This document shows, piece by piece, positions 33,680 through 44,572 of a DNA stretch of 64,000 nucleotides. The stretch covers positions 4,557 through 68,556 of the forward strand of contig JAKUCV010000159.1 of NCBI GenBank assembly GCA_028386065.3, given 5' to 3'. Numbering within the stretch: the first letter of the stretch is position 1; every line of letters begins with the position of its first letter. The notes below the pieces were generated by a model, which had not been told where the DNA came from, searched no databases, and saw nothing but the letters and a program-made list of their open reading frames with translations. Both the position numbers and the translations under genes were made by a program. Origin of the DNA: Turnera subulata. Taxonomy: Eukaryota > Streptophyta > Magnoliopsida > Malpighiales > Passifloraceae.

Positions 33680-34761
33680 GAGAGAGTCGGGTCGGGGAAG
33701 GATGAAGCGTTGCAGCTTAAGCTTGATGTAAAAACTTTGCTCTTCTTTGTCTCTCTATGTATTGTTTTCATATCCTGTAAAAAAAAATGGCAACAATTGT
33801 TTTGAGTAGTTCTTGATGATTTAAGAACACACTTTTTTCTCGAGCAGAAAATTATTTTGTCTGGTTTTAAAGTTTCAAGGAGCATTAAATTAATTTTTTT
33901 CATGTTTATCCTTGCATTAAATTAGTTGTTTTAGGCTTTGTATTTTCTTTTTTAAATTTTGTTGTTGGGATAATAGAAAAAATAGGTTGGTAATCTACAC
34001 AATAAAATTTAATAGGATTAGGCTATTTAATGCTTTTCTTAAGGGTTGTACAAAATCCTTAAACGACTATATTGAGGGACAGAGGGAGTATCATATTGAT
34101 ATTTGCACAGAAAGGTTTTTTTTTTTTTTTCAAGCAAACTTCTCATTCTAAATTAATTCTTTTCTAGTACAATATTTTCACATAATGTGGTTTCATTTTC
34201 CTAGAGGCTTTAATGGGAGTTAAATGAATTTAATTTTTGGCACTTAAGTTGGTCACTAAATGTTATGACTGTGCATCTATACATTCTAAGTCGCTTTACT
34301 ATAGCTTTGAAATGGGCTTCGTTGTTCTACAATTATTGAAACAAATAGTTTACTGTTGGAGCAAAATCAACAACGGGCTTCGTTGTTCTACAATTATTCA
34401 AACAAATAGTTTACTGTTGGAACAAAATCAACAACAATATATTATGTCTTGCACAAAAAACTTATAATTCTACAATTTAACAGCATTGGGACTATAATTG
34501 GAAGACTCAAGCAAAAGTTGAGCTTTGATTTGCTAACCAAAGTAAAGGTGCTTTTCAATTTTCCCACGAGTGTTTATTTCAATTTTTATGGACTGGTTAG
34601 AGGAGTAATGGCGAGCGGTGAGCGTAGACAGCAGCACCGGAGATGGTTGCTGGCCATGGTCAACGTAGTGGACAATAGAGGAGAAGGTGACATAGTGGGT
34701 TGGTGGAAAGAAAGAAAAATGATGAAGACACCGACTCTTTTGGATTTTTTATATAATATGG
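33680..34761. other. Intergenic DNA with a 61-bp direct duplication
   Basis: No gene supported. 34,312-34,435 is a two-copy tandem repeat with a 61-bp period around cttcgttgttctacaattat. The line ending gagggacagagggagta (34,074-34,091) resembles one end of a Stowaway MITE, but the other end was not found. Confidence 0.6.
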
Positions 34762-35180
34762 GTTAAATACCTTTTATATATTTTGAGTCTTTCTTTTGTC
34801 CCGATCATATACCCCGAAGTTTTTGTGTCCCTTTTATGTACCCCGAGTTTCAATTTCTGTCACTTTTATGTACCTCGGGCAGCTCGGACGATGACATGAC
34901 CATCTCTCTGAGTCCACTTGACACGTGGCATAATGTCATTGGTGCCACGTGAAAATTTTGTGGGACCCACAAACTAGAATATTTGACAAATAAGGTGGGA
35001 CCCACAATAATATTTATTTGGTACCAATAGAATTACGATACGTGTTATATGGACCCCGACAGATGGTCATGTCATCGTCCGGGCTGCCCGAGGTACACAA
35101 AAGGGACACAGAAATTCCAGGATATACGATCAAGACAGAAGGAAAACTCGAAATATGCATAAGATGCTTACCCTTTTAAC
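34762..35180. mobile_element. Short non-autonomous TIR element (MITE-like)
   Basis: Termini GTTAAATACC and GTTAAAAGGG open inverted arms of more than 100 bp that share ttgagt-type, gtgtccctttt, gtacctcgggcag and gacatgaccatct blocks. It is flanked by tatgg on both sides (34,757-34,761 and 35,181-35,185). It contains no coding sequence. The arm composition resembles the MULEs in this window. Confidence 0.7.
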
Positions 35181-35835
35181 TATGGTAGTATAGTAAGATT
35201 TGTGGAACTAATCATGCCTTTATGCGTGCACTCGGCTTCTATTTTCCATTAGCAATTGAGCACTTGTCGTCAGGCCCATGGGACTAGAGCAACCGACCTC
35301 AACATTTTTCCACTGTAAACGGGTTGAGATAACATGTGGGAGCAAAACTACTGGTCAAAATAAAAAAAAATATTAAAAAAAAAAACGAAAAAGCCGGTGC
35401 CAAACGGAGGGCTGGAAGAGGTAGTAAGCCTATGCAATATGTCTACAGCTTTTTCTTTTTTGATTATATCATATCTCTTCAGTTCAATCACCATAATAGG
35501 TTTTTTACTGGGCAGCAAGATACTGCTTATGTAACGACTTTAGCCGAAAATGTCCTTGCGTTCCCATGTTAAGAAGTTCGTATCCCACGTTTCCTTGAAA
35601 ATGCAAAGACTTTTTAATGTGTAAGGAGATGAACAACAGAACCATGAAATGGAAAGAATTACATCCAATGCAAGAAAGACGAAAACATGCATCTCCACAA
35701 AGCAGAAGTTCCATTCACAACAATAATTGCACTGTGTAGTTCTTGTTCAAGCATTATAGAATGCACAGTATTAATCTTTCCATAAACACACAATACACAA
35801 ATTTGAGAAGTTGGAGAAACTATCTCTCCACTGTC
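35181..35835. other. Upstream region of kinase gene 1
   Basis: No gene supported. The frame of gene 1 is open back to 35,743, but that extension is not signal-peptide-like. Confidence 0.5.
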
Positions 35836-37914
35836 ATGAAAATCCTGTTGTTTCTTGTTTCCTTGTCTTTACTTGCATCACTCCCATTAATTTCATCTGC
35901 ATCATCTCATGTTCTGAGCCAAGGCTCATCACTCTCTGTGGAGAACCCAGAAGACGTCCTAGTCTCACCAAATGGAGTTTTCTCTGCAGGATTTTACCCT
36001 ATTGGCGTAAACGCGTATAGCCTTGCTATATGGTTTAGTAAGCCACCTTGCACTAGCAACTGCACCATTGTTTGGATGGCAAACCGAGACTTTCCGGTTA
36101 ATGGAAAAAGTTCCAAGCTCTTGGTGCAAAAGGGAGGAAATATGGTATTAACCGATGCGGGCAAATCCATTGCATGGTCCACGGACACAGTTTCCCTCTC
36201 CCCAATAGAGTTGCAACTGCAAAACACTGGAAATCTTGTTCTACAGAACAGAGAGCTTGTCGTTCTGTGGGAAAGCTTCGGTTCACCAACGGATACCCTC
36301 CTTCCCAACCAACATCTCACTAAAGATACCCGGCTCGTCTCGTCAAGAAGTCAAACCAACTTCTCGTCTGGTTTCTACAACCTTTTCTTTGACAATGAAA
36401 GTTTGTGTAGTTATGACCCTATCTCTGGTAGAAAATGCTCTTGCATTCCGGGACACAAGATTAAAGACGCCAGTGACTGGTCTTATGGTTGTGAGCCAGA
36501 ATTCAACCTCACATGCGGCAACCGTACAGAGGTTGGATTCCTTAGACTCATTCGTTCTGAATTTTATGGCTATGATTATGGTTTTTATCCCAATTATACC
36601 ATACAAGGGTGCCGGAAGCTGTGCTTTGAACTATGCGGCTGTAAAGGGTTCCAATTTGAGCTTGATGATAAAGGCCAATTAGGCAATTGCTACCCCAAGC
36701 GGTTGTTGCTGAATGGAAGACGAGGTCCAGAAATTGACCGAGACATTTATCTTAAAGTTCCAAAAGCTAGTCTCTTTTCTGATAACAAGAGAGTTTTAGC
36801 TTCTCCTGAGTTACATTGCTCTAGCGGACTTCCCCAACCCCTGATCAGAGATTACACAAGAAGCCGAGAAAATGGTACATTGAGGTTCCTGCTGTGGTTC
36901 GTTGTTGCATTGGGAGGATTAGAGATTAGTATCATCCTTCTATTGATTGGATTCCTCAACGACCCTGATAAAGATACTCATGGCTACTACATTGCTGCAA
37001 CTGGATTCAGGAGATTCACTTATTTGGAGCTGAAAATTGCCACCAGAAATTTCAATGAGGAAATTGGAAGAGGAGCTGGAGGGATTGTTTATAAAGCGAC
37101 ACTCTCTGACAATCGAATTGCGGCCATCAAGAAGCTTTACGTAGCGGACCACCAAATTGAAGCTGAATTTTTAGCAGAGGTAAACACCATCGGGAAGCTT
37201 AACCACATGAATTTAATCAAGACCTGGGGCTACTGCGCAGAAGGGAAGCACAAGCTTTTGGTTTATGAGTATATGGAGCATGGATCCTTGGCGGAAAATC
37301 TAACCACTGAAACGCTCGACTGGCAAAAAAGGTTTGAGATTGCTGTAGGAACTGCAAGAGGGCTTGCATATCTACACGAAGAGTGCTTGGAGTGGGTTCT
37401 ACACTGTGATGTGAAGCCACAAAATATACTCTTAGACTCCCAATACAAACCAAAAGTGTCAGATTTCGGGTTATCCAAGCTCCTAAACCGAGGTGATCAT
37501 GATCCCTCAAAGTTCTCCAAGATTCGAGGAACAAGAGGTTACATGGCTCCTGAGTGGGTTTCCAATCTGCCCATCACATCCAAAGTTGACGTCTATAGCT
37601 ATGGAATCGTGTTGTTGGAGATTGTGACCGGGAGAAATCCGGGAATGAGTGTGCCTGTCATGCAAGGTAGGCGGGAGATGCAGGTTGAGAGACTGGTATC
37701 TTGGGCTAGGAATAGGAAAATTGGAGCTGATCATGGAAATGCGTTATGGGTGGAAGAGCTAATAGACCCAAGGTTGCAAGGAGGATTTGACAAGGCTAAG
37801 ATGGAAATGCTTGTGACTGTGGCACTGCAATGTGTAGAGGAAGACATGGACGCAAGGCCCACTATGAGCGAAGTCGTGGAATTACTGGTGTCGCAGGATG
37901 AAATTAATACCTAG
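35836..37914 (+). CDS. G-type lectin S-receptor-like Ser/Thr kinase (ZmPK1-like), with internal ectodomain deletion
   Basis: 692 aa from the ATG at 35,836, chosen because MKILLFLVSLSLLASLPLIS is a signal peptide. An upstream in-frame ATG lies at 35,743. Order: bulb-type lectin domain (about 25-180; QGSSLSVENPEDVLVSP, WMANRDFPVNG), a short EGF-like remnant (CSYDPISGRKCSCIPGHK), a PAN-like cysteine-rich part (CGNRTEVGF, CRKLCFELCGCKG), a membrane helix (about 350-375) and a kinase (about 405-680) with GRGAGGIVYK, AIKKLY, HCDVKPQNILLD, DFGLSKL and APEW. HCD replaces HRD: a non-RD kinase, a group often linked to immune receptors. Compared with the neighbour at 40,103, about 108 residues between FD-N and SLCSYD are missing in frame, removing the S-locus glycoprotein domain. 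Intronless. Likely a plasma-membrane receptor; ligand unknown. Confidence 0.9.
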   Translation: MKILLFLVSLSLLASLPLISSASSHVLSQGSSLSVENPEDVLVSPNGVFSAGFYPIGVNAYSLAIWFSKPPCTSNCTIVWMANRDFPVNGKSSKLLVQKGGNMVLTDAGKSIAWSTDTVSLSPIELQLQNTGNLVLQNRELVVLWESFGSPTDTLLPNQHLTKDTRLVSSRSQTNFSSGFYNLFFDNESLCSYDPISGRKCSCIPGHKIKDASDWSYGCEPEFNLTCGNRTEVGFLRLIRSEFYGYDYGFYPNYTIQGCRKLCFELCGCKGFQFELDDKGQLGNCYPKRLLLNGRRGPEIDRDIYLKVPKASLFSDNKRVLASPELHCSSGLPQPLIRDYTRSRENGTLRFLLWFVVALGGLEISIILLLIGFLNDPDKDTHGYYIAATGFRRFTYLELKIATRNFNEEIGRGAGGIVYKATLSDNRIAAIKKLYVADHQIEAEFLAEVNTIGKLNHMNLIKTWGYCAEGKHKLLVYEYMEHGSLAENLTTETLDWQKRFEIAVGTARGLAYLHEECLEWVLHCDVKPQNILLDSQYKPKVSDFGLSKLLNRGDHDPSKFSKIRGTRGYMAPEWVSNLPITSKVDVYSYGIVLLEIVTGRNPGMSVPVMQGRREMQVERLVSWARNRKIGADHGNALWVEELIDPRLQGGFDKAKMEMLVTVALQCVEEDMDARPTMSEVVELLVSQDEINT

Positions 37915-39960
37915 GCCCAAATAAGCAAAGTTCATCAACCCCTACATACATGGTGGGGAAAACTTGTTCGGGAGTAGTTATAAATGTTGTTTGAGTCTTA
38001 TAACACTAAAAAAATCCTATTTCTTTAATTAATCATACTAAATATATTTTTTTGTCAATTTTAGATGTTAAATTAAAAATATTTGGTCCTTCAACTGCTC
38101 CTAAATGTTTGTTAAGGTCCCACTTATTGTAATTGGGTTAATGATACATTTGATATCCGTAGTATTTCAAATATGTCAATTGCATATCCTGACCTTTTTT
38201 CATCAATTATATGCTCGTATTTTGTGAATTTAAGTCAATTGCATACCCCGGGCAACATTTTAATGTCGTGGCTTTCTGCCTGCAAATAATTAGTGTTAGT
38301 TTGTCCTCTAAATTTTAAAATTAAACATGTAAGTCCTTTACAATTATACTAATAAGTCTTCAAATTTTTAATTATATTCAATTGATTCCTCTTTCAGGAT
38401 GATAATTCTTTTATTTCAATTCTTAGTGTTATATATAATTATTACTTGTGTGATATTTGATACTATAATTATTAGTTTACATGATTAATTCTAATTATAT
38501 TACTAACTTATGATTAATCACAAAATGAAATTAAAAAATTAATTTTTTTTTGTAAATATGCTCTTATTATCACTACTTAGTGACAATAAATTTAATAATT
38601 TTTATATGTAATTAAACAGTAGGCATATTTATTGTTTTTGTCTTCCTTAAAATAATTTCGAACTTTGCAAGTGATACTAGTTGTTGTGCTAGTTGTTGTG
38701 CCGTGAATTCAATCTTAAAACAATGTCGTTGTACTATTATAGTACATCATAAGTGGGACCCATTTTTCCATTCTTTTCCAAATTTTAAAAATAAAATTTA
38801 TAAATTGTTAGAATTAATAAAGCAAAACTTGTTTTCTAAACTTGAAATCAATCTTGTAAAAATTTATGCAGAAGTAATTTAATTGAGTTCTTATCATTAG
38901 ATAATACATATACACATTAATTTATAAACATAAGTAGTTATGTGTTACAAAAAATATTATAAATAAATAATTATATATTTATTATTTTGATAAAAGTATT
39001 ATTATAGATTGAATATATTTGGGAATCAAATATCATGAAAAATAATTATTATATATAATAGCAAGGATTGAGTTTAGAATAATTTTAAAACTTATAGGCT
39101 GAATTGTATGCGTATAAAGGATTTATTTGATTAATTTAAAAATTTAGGGACACAATCGCCACCCGCGGGCAACATGCCACCTTATTCTTAACCATACGTT
39201 CTTTCTTCCAGGCTGAAAACAACATATTTTCACAAAAATTACAATTTCGTTGGGAAAAGAATCTACGTACAGGTTTTCCCACTCGCAAAGACAAAATCCA
39301 TCTCATCAAAACTTATCGTAAACCTTAACTAATTAATAATTACAAGGGTTTGGTTGTTGGGGATGATGAGTCAAGCTGTGAGTGGGAGCAAACTAAATAT
39401 ATATAGACCGACCTGTTAGTATTTGTACCTTTGCTCTACCTTCTCCTCCGCGTGAGAACATTTTTTTCCACATTAATGAAAGGTTTCACAAGCTACTAAA
39501 ATAAAAATACGTTTGTTTGTTTTGAAAATTACGTGTTTTAAACTTGGTCTTCGAAGGACTTTAAGTTGCAGTATTTAACAATGTCAACAGTGTCCTTTAG
39601 CAGGATGCTTCTAATTATTTTTAATTTTAATGCTACCAAACCTCTCTCTGTATAATGAAGATGACATTAATGTCCGCATTGCATGTTACACGAAGACTAC
39701 GTCGGTAGCCAAACAATAAAAAGATAAACATGGTTGACCCCATTAGAATGATCCGACAAATCTGTATCCTTAGACGTCAACCAACCCGGAGAAATCTACA
39801 TCCATGCCTCTGTTTATGATGGGGCAGCCAAACAATTAATATATCATTAAACATGGACTCAATGATTAATTAATCCACCCGCAAAATCGAACGAGAGAAC
39901 AAGAGAGTCAATAGTTTATTGCTCCGATTCACATTCTGTTACTCAGCGTTTCTACGTACA
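37915..39960. other. AT-rich intergenic spacer between the kinases
   Basis: No coding sequence supported on either strand. 38,130-38,280 (catttgatatccgtagta, caattgcatatcc) has the look of a transposon end, but I could not find a convincing partner arm. Confidence 0.5.
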
Positions 39961-39968
39961 CTTAGAAA

Positions 39969-39990
39969 GTATATATATATATATATATAA
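39969..39990 (+). promoter_or_regulatory. TATA-type promoter of kinase gene 2
   Basis: An uninterrupted TA run (gtatatatatatatatat) about 115-135 bp before the ATG at 40,103. The position suits a TATA box and leader. It could also be a plain microsatellite. Confidence 0.45.
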
Positions 39991-40102
39991 CTCATCCCAT
40001 CAGCTAAGAGCTAGCTAGAGTTGGCATTTTCCACAATAATAACAGCTACAGCCTCATACGTATACATAGGAATATCAAATTTGCTGAGCTATATTCTCTA
40101 CC

Positions 40103-42535
40103 ATGGGAATCGCTATGCCATTTCTTTTTCTGTGTTTACTTGCAATCCTTCCAGTGTCACACTCCACGTTTTACGTTCTGACACAAGGCTCATCACTCTC
40201 TGTGGAGAATCCAGAAGAAGATGTCATCGTTTCACCAGATGGAGTGTTCTCTGCTGGTTTTTACCCAGTTGGTGAAAACGCTTACAGCTTCGCAATATGG
40301 TTTAGCACGCCATACTGCAATAGAAACTGCACCGTTGTCTGGATGGCCAGCCGTGATTTTCCTGTAAATGGCAAAAAGTCCAAGCTCATCCTACAAAAGA
40401 CTGGAAATCTTGTGTTAATGGATGCCGGCAAATCCGGTGCTTGGTCCACAGGCACGGTTTCCCACACCACAACAGAGTTGCGCCTGCAGAACACTGGCAA
40501 TCTTGTCCTACAGAACACTGAACATGTCATTTTGTGGCAAAGCTTCCTTTTTCCTACGGATACTCTTCTTCCCTACCAACAATTCACTAGGGATACCCAG
40601 CTTGTCTCCTCAAGAAGTAGAACCAACTTCTCTTCAGGTTTCTACAAGCTTCTATTCGACAGCAACAATGTTATCAAACTATTCTACGACGGCCCAGAAT
40701 TCTCGAGTCTCTACTGGCCGTACCCTTACCTTCTAGATTGGGAAACTGGAAGGTTTACCTACAACAGCAGCAGAGTTGCATCATTTGATGCTTTGGGAAA
40801 GTTCACCTCATCAGATAATCTCACTTTTCCGTCTGCAGATTATGGAATGAGAATCCAGCGAAGATTGGTGCTTGATTCTGATGGTAATCTAAGAATGTAT
40901 AGTCGAGGAGAGAAGAGTTTCACTTGTTGGGTAGTGTCATGGCAAGCAATTACTGAAACCTGTCGGATTCATGGGACTTGCGGGCCTAACAGCGTCTGTA
41001 GTTATGACCCTATCTCGGGTAGAAAATGTTCATGTATTCCCGGACATAAGAGAAAGAGCGCTAGCGAATGGTCTTATGGTTGTGAACCAGAATTCAGTCT
41101 CTCGTGTGGCAATGAAACCGAGGTTGGTTTCCTCCGACTCTCTCATACAGAATTTTACGGCTACGAGTATGGTATTTACCCAAATTATACCTTACAAGGG
41201 TGCCAAAATCTGTGTTTGCAACTTTGTGGTTGTAAAGGGATTCAGTACAGGATTGTTAATGCTCCTGATTTTTTTGAAAAGCATACTACAGTCACTCTCT
41301 GTTACCCCAAGACGTTGTTGCTGAATGGGCAACGTGTCCCACATTATGACGGAGACACTTACGTGAAAGTTGCCAAAACTTTTGTCAGTTCTCATAACGA
41401 TCAGATGGTTTTAGGTTCTGCTGGGTTAAATTGCTCGAGCGATCTCAGTCCGTTGAACAGAGACTACTCAAAATTCCCTGAAAACGGGACGATGCACCTC
41501 ATGCTGTGGTTTGCTGTAGCGTTGGGAGGATTTGAGATTATTGTCATCATCCTTTTTTGGTACTTCTTAATTGGATTCCGCAAGGAATATTCTTGCGAAG
41601 CCACGCAAGGTTACCACATTGCTGCAACTGGGTTTAAAAGATTCACTTATTCTGAGCTGAAAAAGGCCACCAGAAATTTCAGTGAGGAAATTGGAAGAGG
41701 AGCAGGAGGGATTGTTTATAAAGGCACACTCTCTGATGATCGACTTGCGGCAATCAAACGGCTTTACTTGGCTGACCAAATTGAAGCTGAATTCTTAGCA
41801 GAAGTAAGCATCATCGGGAAGCTCAACCACATGAACTTAATACAGACGTGGGGCTATTGTGCAGAAGGGAAGCACAAGCTTTTGGTGTACGAGTATATGG
41901 AGCATGGATCTTTGGCAGAAAATCTTTCTTCCAAAGCACTTGATTGGCAAAAGAGATTCGAGATTGCAGTAGGCACTGCTAGAGGGCTTGCATATCTACA
42001 CGAAGAGTGCTTGGAGTGGGTTCTGCACTGTGATGTGAAGCCTCATAATATAGTCCTAGACTCCAAGTACCAACCAAAGGTATCAGATTTTGGCCTGTCT
42101 AAGCTACTCGACAGAGATGACCAAGACCCTTCAAACTTCTCACGGATTAGAGGAACTAGAGGTTACATGGCTCCTGAGTGGATTTCCAACCTTCCGATTA
42201 CTTCTAAAGTGGACGTTTATAGCTTTGGGATTGTTGTGCTTGAGATGGTGACCGGGAAGTGTCCATCCATGAGTAGTGTCAATCTGATGAAAGGTAGTAG
42301 GGATGTGGAGTATGGAAGATTGGTGTACTGGGTTAGGGATAAGAAACATGGAGCAAATGGAAAGGCTTCATGGATTGAAGAGATCATAGACCCTACCATC
42401 CATGGAGAGTATGACAAGTCTAAGATGGAAATTCTGGTTTCAGTGGCACTACAATGTGTAGAAGAAGACAGCAACGCGAGACCCGCCATGAGCAAAGTCG
42501 TTGAGCAGCTGGTGCCCCATGAAAATAAGTTTTAG
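40103..42535 (+). CDS. G-type lectin S-receptor-like Ser/Thr kinase (putative receptor kinase ZmPK1-like), full length
   Basis: 810 aa, intact. Signal peptide MGIAMPFLFLCLLAILPVSH; bulb-type lectin (about 27-185: QGSSLSVENPEED, WMASRDFPVNG, LWQSFLFPTDTLLP); S-locus glycoprotein region (about 195-300: YDGPEFSSLYWPYP, RRLVLDSDGNLRMY, CRIHGTCGPNSVC); EGF-like (CSYDPISGRKCSCIPGHK); PAN-like (CGNETEVGF to LLNGQRVP); membrane helix (about 464-492, LMLWFAVALGGFEIIVIILF); kinase (about 525-800) with GRGAGGIVYKG, AIKRLY, HCDVKPHNIVLD, DFGLSKL and RGYMAPEW. A non-RD kinase (HCD). Same strand as and about 2.2 kb from its paralogue at 35,836, so a tandem duplicate. Length is normal for the family. Intronless. 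Confidence 0.93.
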   Translation: MGIAMPFLFLCLLAILPVSHSTFYVLTQGSSLSVENPEEDVIVSPDGVFSAGFYPVGENAYSFAIWFSTPYCNRNCTVVWMASRDFPVNGKKSKLILQKTGNLVLMDAGKSGAWSTGTVSHTTTELRLQNTGNLVLQNTEHVILWQSFLFPTDTLLPYQQFTRDTQLVSSRSRTNFSSGFYKLLFDSNNVIKLFYDGPEFSSLYWPYPYLLDWETGRFTYNSSRVASFDALGKFTSSDNLTFPSADYGMRIQRRLVLDSDGNLRMYSRGEKSFTCWVVSWQAITETCRIHGTCGPNSVCSYDPISGRKCSCIPGHKRKSASEWSYGCEPEFSLSCGNETEVGFLRLSHTEFYGYEYGIYPNYTLQGCQNLCLQLCGCKGIQYRIVNAPDFFEKHTTVTLCYPKTLLLNGQRVPHYDGDTYVKVAKTFVSSHNDQMVLGSAGLNCSSDLSPLNRDYSKFPENGTMHLMLWFAVALGGFEIIVIILFWYFLIGFRKEYSCEATQGYHIAATGFKRFTYSELKKATRNFSEEIGRGAGGIVYKGTLSDDRLAAIKRLYLADQIEAEFLAEVSIIGKLNHMNLIQTWGYCAEGKHKLLVYEYMEHGSLAENLSSKALDWQKRFEIAVGTARGLAYLHEECLEWVLHCDVKPHNIVLDSKYQPKVSDFGLSKLLDRDDQDPSNFSRIRGTRGYMAPEWISNLPITSKVDVYSFGIVVLEMVTGKCPSMSSVNLMKGSRDVEYGRLVYWVRDKKHGANGKASWIEEIIDPTIHGEYDKSKMEILVSVALQCVEEDSNARPAMSKVVEQLVPHENKF

Positions 42536-42610
42536 GTATTAATCAATATATCTAAAAGGGATCAGAGTATGGAAAATGTGGCAACTGATTTTACTATTAT
42601 GTCCTTTGAG

Positions 42611-43350
42611 AAATTTATTTGGCAATCTAGATTTGATTTTCTATTTTACCAAAAATATTTAAACTGATTGACAGCTACCCACGTTTGATGACATTGGGGC
42701 GTGGGTAAACAGAGATTAGAAGAATTGGATAAAAAAAATTTTTGTAGAACAAAATGATTACGCTTACTGGTGGTAGGTTTATAGGCACGTTCGTTTTGGT
42801 TTTTCACTACAACCCACAGTACTTTGATTTGATATTTATTGGACAACAGAAGCACTCTTTTGTTGAGTAATCAAAAAATCAATCAAATCCAGATTGGCAC
42901 GTTCTTTTTGGTTTTTCATTACAACCCACAGTAATTTGATTTGATGTTTATTGGACAGCAGATGCACTCTTTTTGTTGAGTAATAAAAAATTCAAATAAA
43001 TCCAGATTGGCACCACTAAGCGTGCAGTTACACTCTTTTTGTTGAGTAATCAAAAAATCAATCAAATCCAGATTGACACGTTCTTTTTGGTTTTCCACTA
43101 CAACCTATACTAATTTGATTTGATGTTTATTGGACATCAGATGCACTCTTTTTGTTGAGTAATAAAAAAAAACAATCAAATCCAGATTGGCACCACTATA
43201 ATCATTTTGTTCCACATAATTTATTTCTTCTATCCATTTCTTCTACTCTCTGTTTACCCACACCCCAATGTCATCAAACGTGGGCAACTGTCCATCAGTT
43301 TAAATGTCTTTGGTAAGAAAAAAATCAAATCCAGATTGGCAAATAAATTT
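42611..43350. repeat. Fold-back element with inverted arms and internal tandem repeats
   Basis: Arms 42,611-42,762 and 43,193-43,350 are inverted copies of about 150 bp (shared aaatttattt, cccacgtttgatgacattgg, gtgggtaaacagag). Between them are about 3.5 tandem copies of a unit of about 113 bp (gcactctttttgttgagtaa, aatcaaatccagatt). Part of each unit repeats the arm terminus. No coding sequence; target duplication not recognised. It starts 75 bp after kinase gene 2 and may supply its 3' end. Confidence 0.85.
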
Positions 43351-44192
43351 GGTGGTATATATTGCAAACCAGAGACTCTATTGCAAGAGAAAAGTTATTT
43401 CATTCCTTTTTCTTTCGTTTCTCTGTGTCTTCTTTCTTTTCTTTGTGTCTGAATTTTAACTTAATTAATGTATCTTTGTAGCAATTAGTTTATTATAGTT
43501 AAATCTATTACATGATTTTGTTGGTTTTTTCTTTACAGGTTTGAAGGATAAGCAATTGCAATACTGAAATCATCATCCCAGGGTTAGTTCTTTTGTTAAA
43601 CTTTTTTTACTTCCACCTTTTTTCCTATGACCCCTTAATTTTTTAAAAACAAAAAAGTATTTCCATTGCTTATATAGAACTGAATCCTAATAATTAATGA
43701 ATAAATAAGTTTTGAGAGTTTGACATTCACTACAAAAAGTATGTTTCCTTCCTAAAATCTTTCATTTGTTCTAGGCTCCTTTTCTGGTGTGTTGTAAAAA
43801 TGTTATAGAAAAAAAAAACTGAATAAAGTAGAAGCGTCCCCTTGAATGATTAGACTTTAAACACAAATGAATTTACAGTTGGGAGTCAATACCCCTAATA
43901 GATATTGGTCATAACTGTTTTAGAAAATAAAGAGAAAATCTAACACTAATTGATGAGTGCATGCATAGCATTATTTTGGACTAACAATTTTTTTGGACTT
44001 AATATAGGTTACAAGGATCAAGAATTGTATTGAACTTCATTGGTAAGTCTTTATGATTTTCAGTTATGCTTCAATTACTTCTAATTTTGATGACTGAGAA
44101 ATAATTAAATTTTCACCACAGACCATATTTATGTTTTCAGTTTTTTTTTATTATAGCTGCTAATTATTTTTTAATTTTTATGATAAAAGAAT
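43351..44192. other. Non-coding DNA before the Helitron gene
   Basis: No gene seen. Probably the 5' part of the Helitron, with possible intron boundaries, but the TC terminus could not be located. Confidence 0.45.
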
Positions 44193-44572
44193 ATGAGGAC
44201 TAAAAAGCATTGCGAACTGTGGTCGCAAAAGGAGCAACGTGATCACAATTTCTTAGAATGTTGTAATGAAAATCCAACCCAAACACCTACTAGCTAATAC
44301 TCTAATCCAGGAAAAAAGAGAGGTCGTCCTTCCAAAAAATTTAATTCCGAAGATCATAAAAAATGTAATGTTAAAAAACGACGAACCTGCCAAAAAAATT
44401 TACTGGAAAATCAAGACTCTTTTTTACATAGATTTGAGCAGCCATGTGAAATTGCCTCAACATCCACTAGAAAAGAGAATCGTGGCTACTATTGTCGGCC
44501 ATGTACTTTGGAACAACATGTAGCGTTTGCCAATATTGATAAGCTATCTTTTACTCGGACAACTGCACATTC

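Noticed and set aside
34074..34091. Stowaway MITE end gagggacagagggagta
   Set aside because: Only one terminus found; too little to call an element.
38130..39170. Possible DNA transposon between the kinases
   Set aside because: The left part looks like a TIR element end, but no inverted partner arm could be matched by eye.
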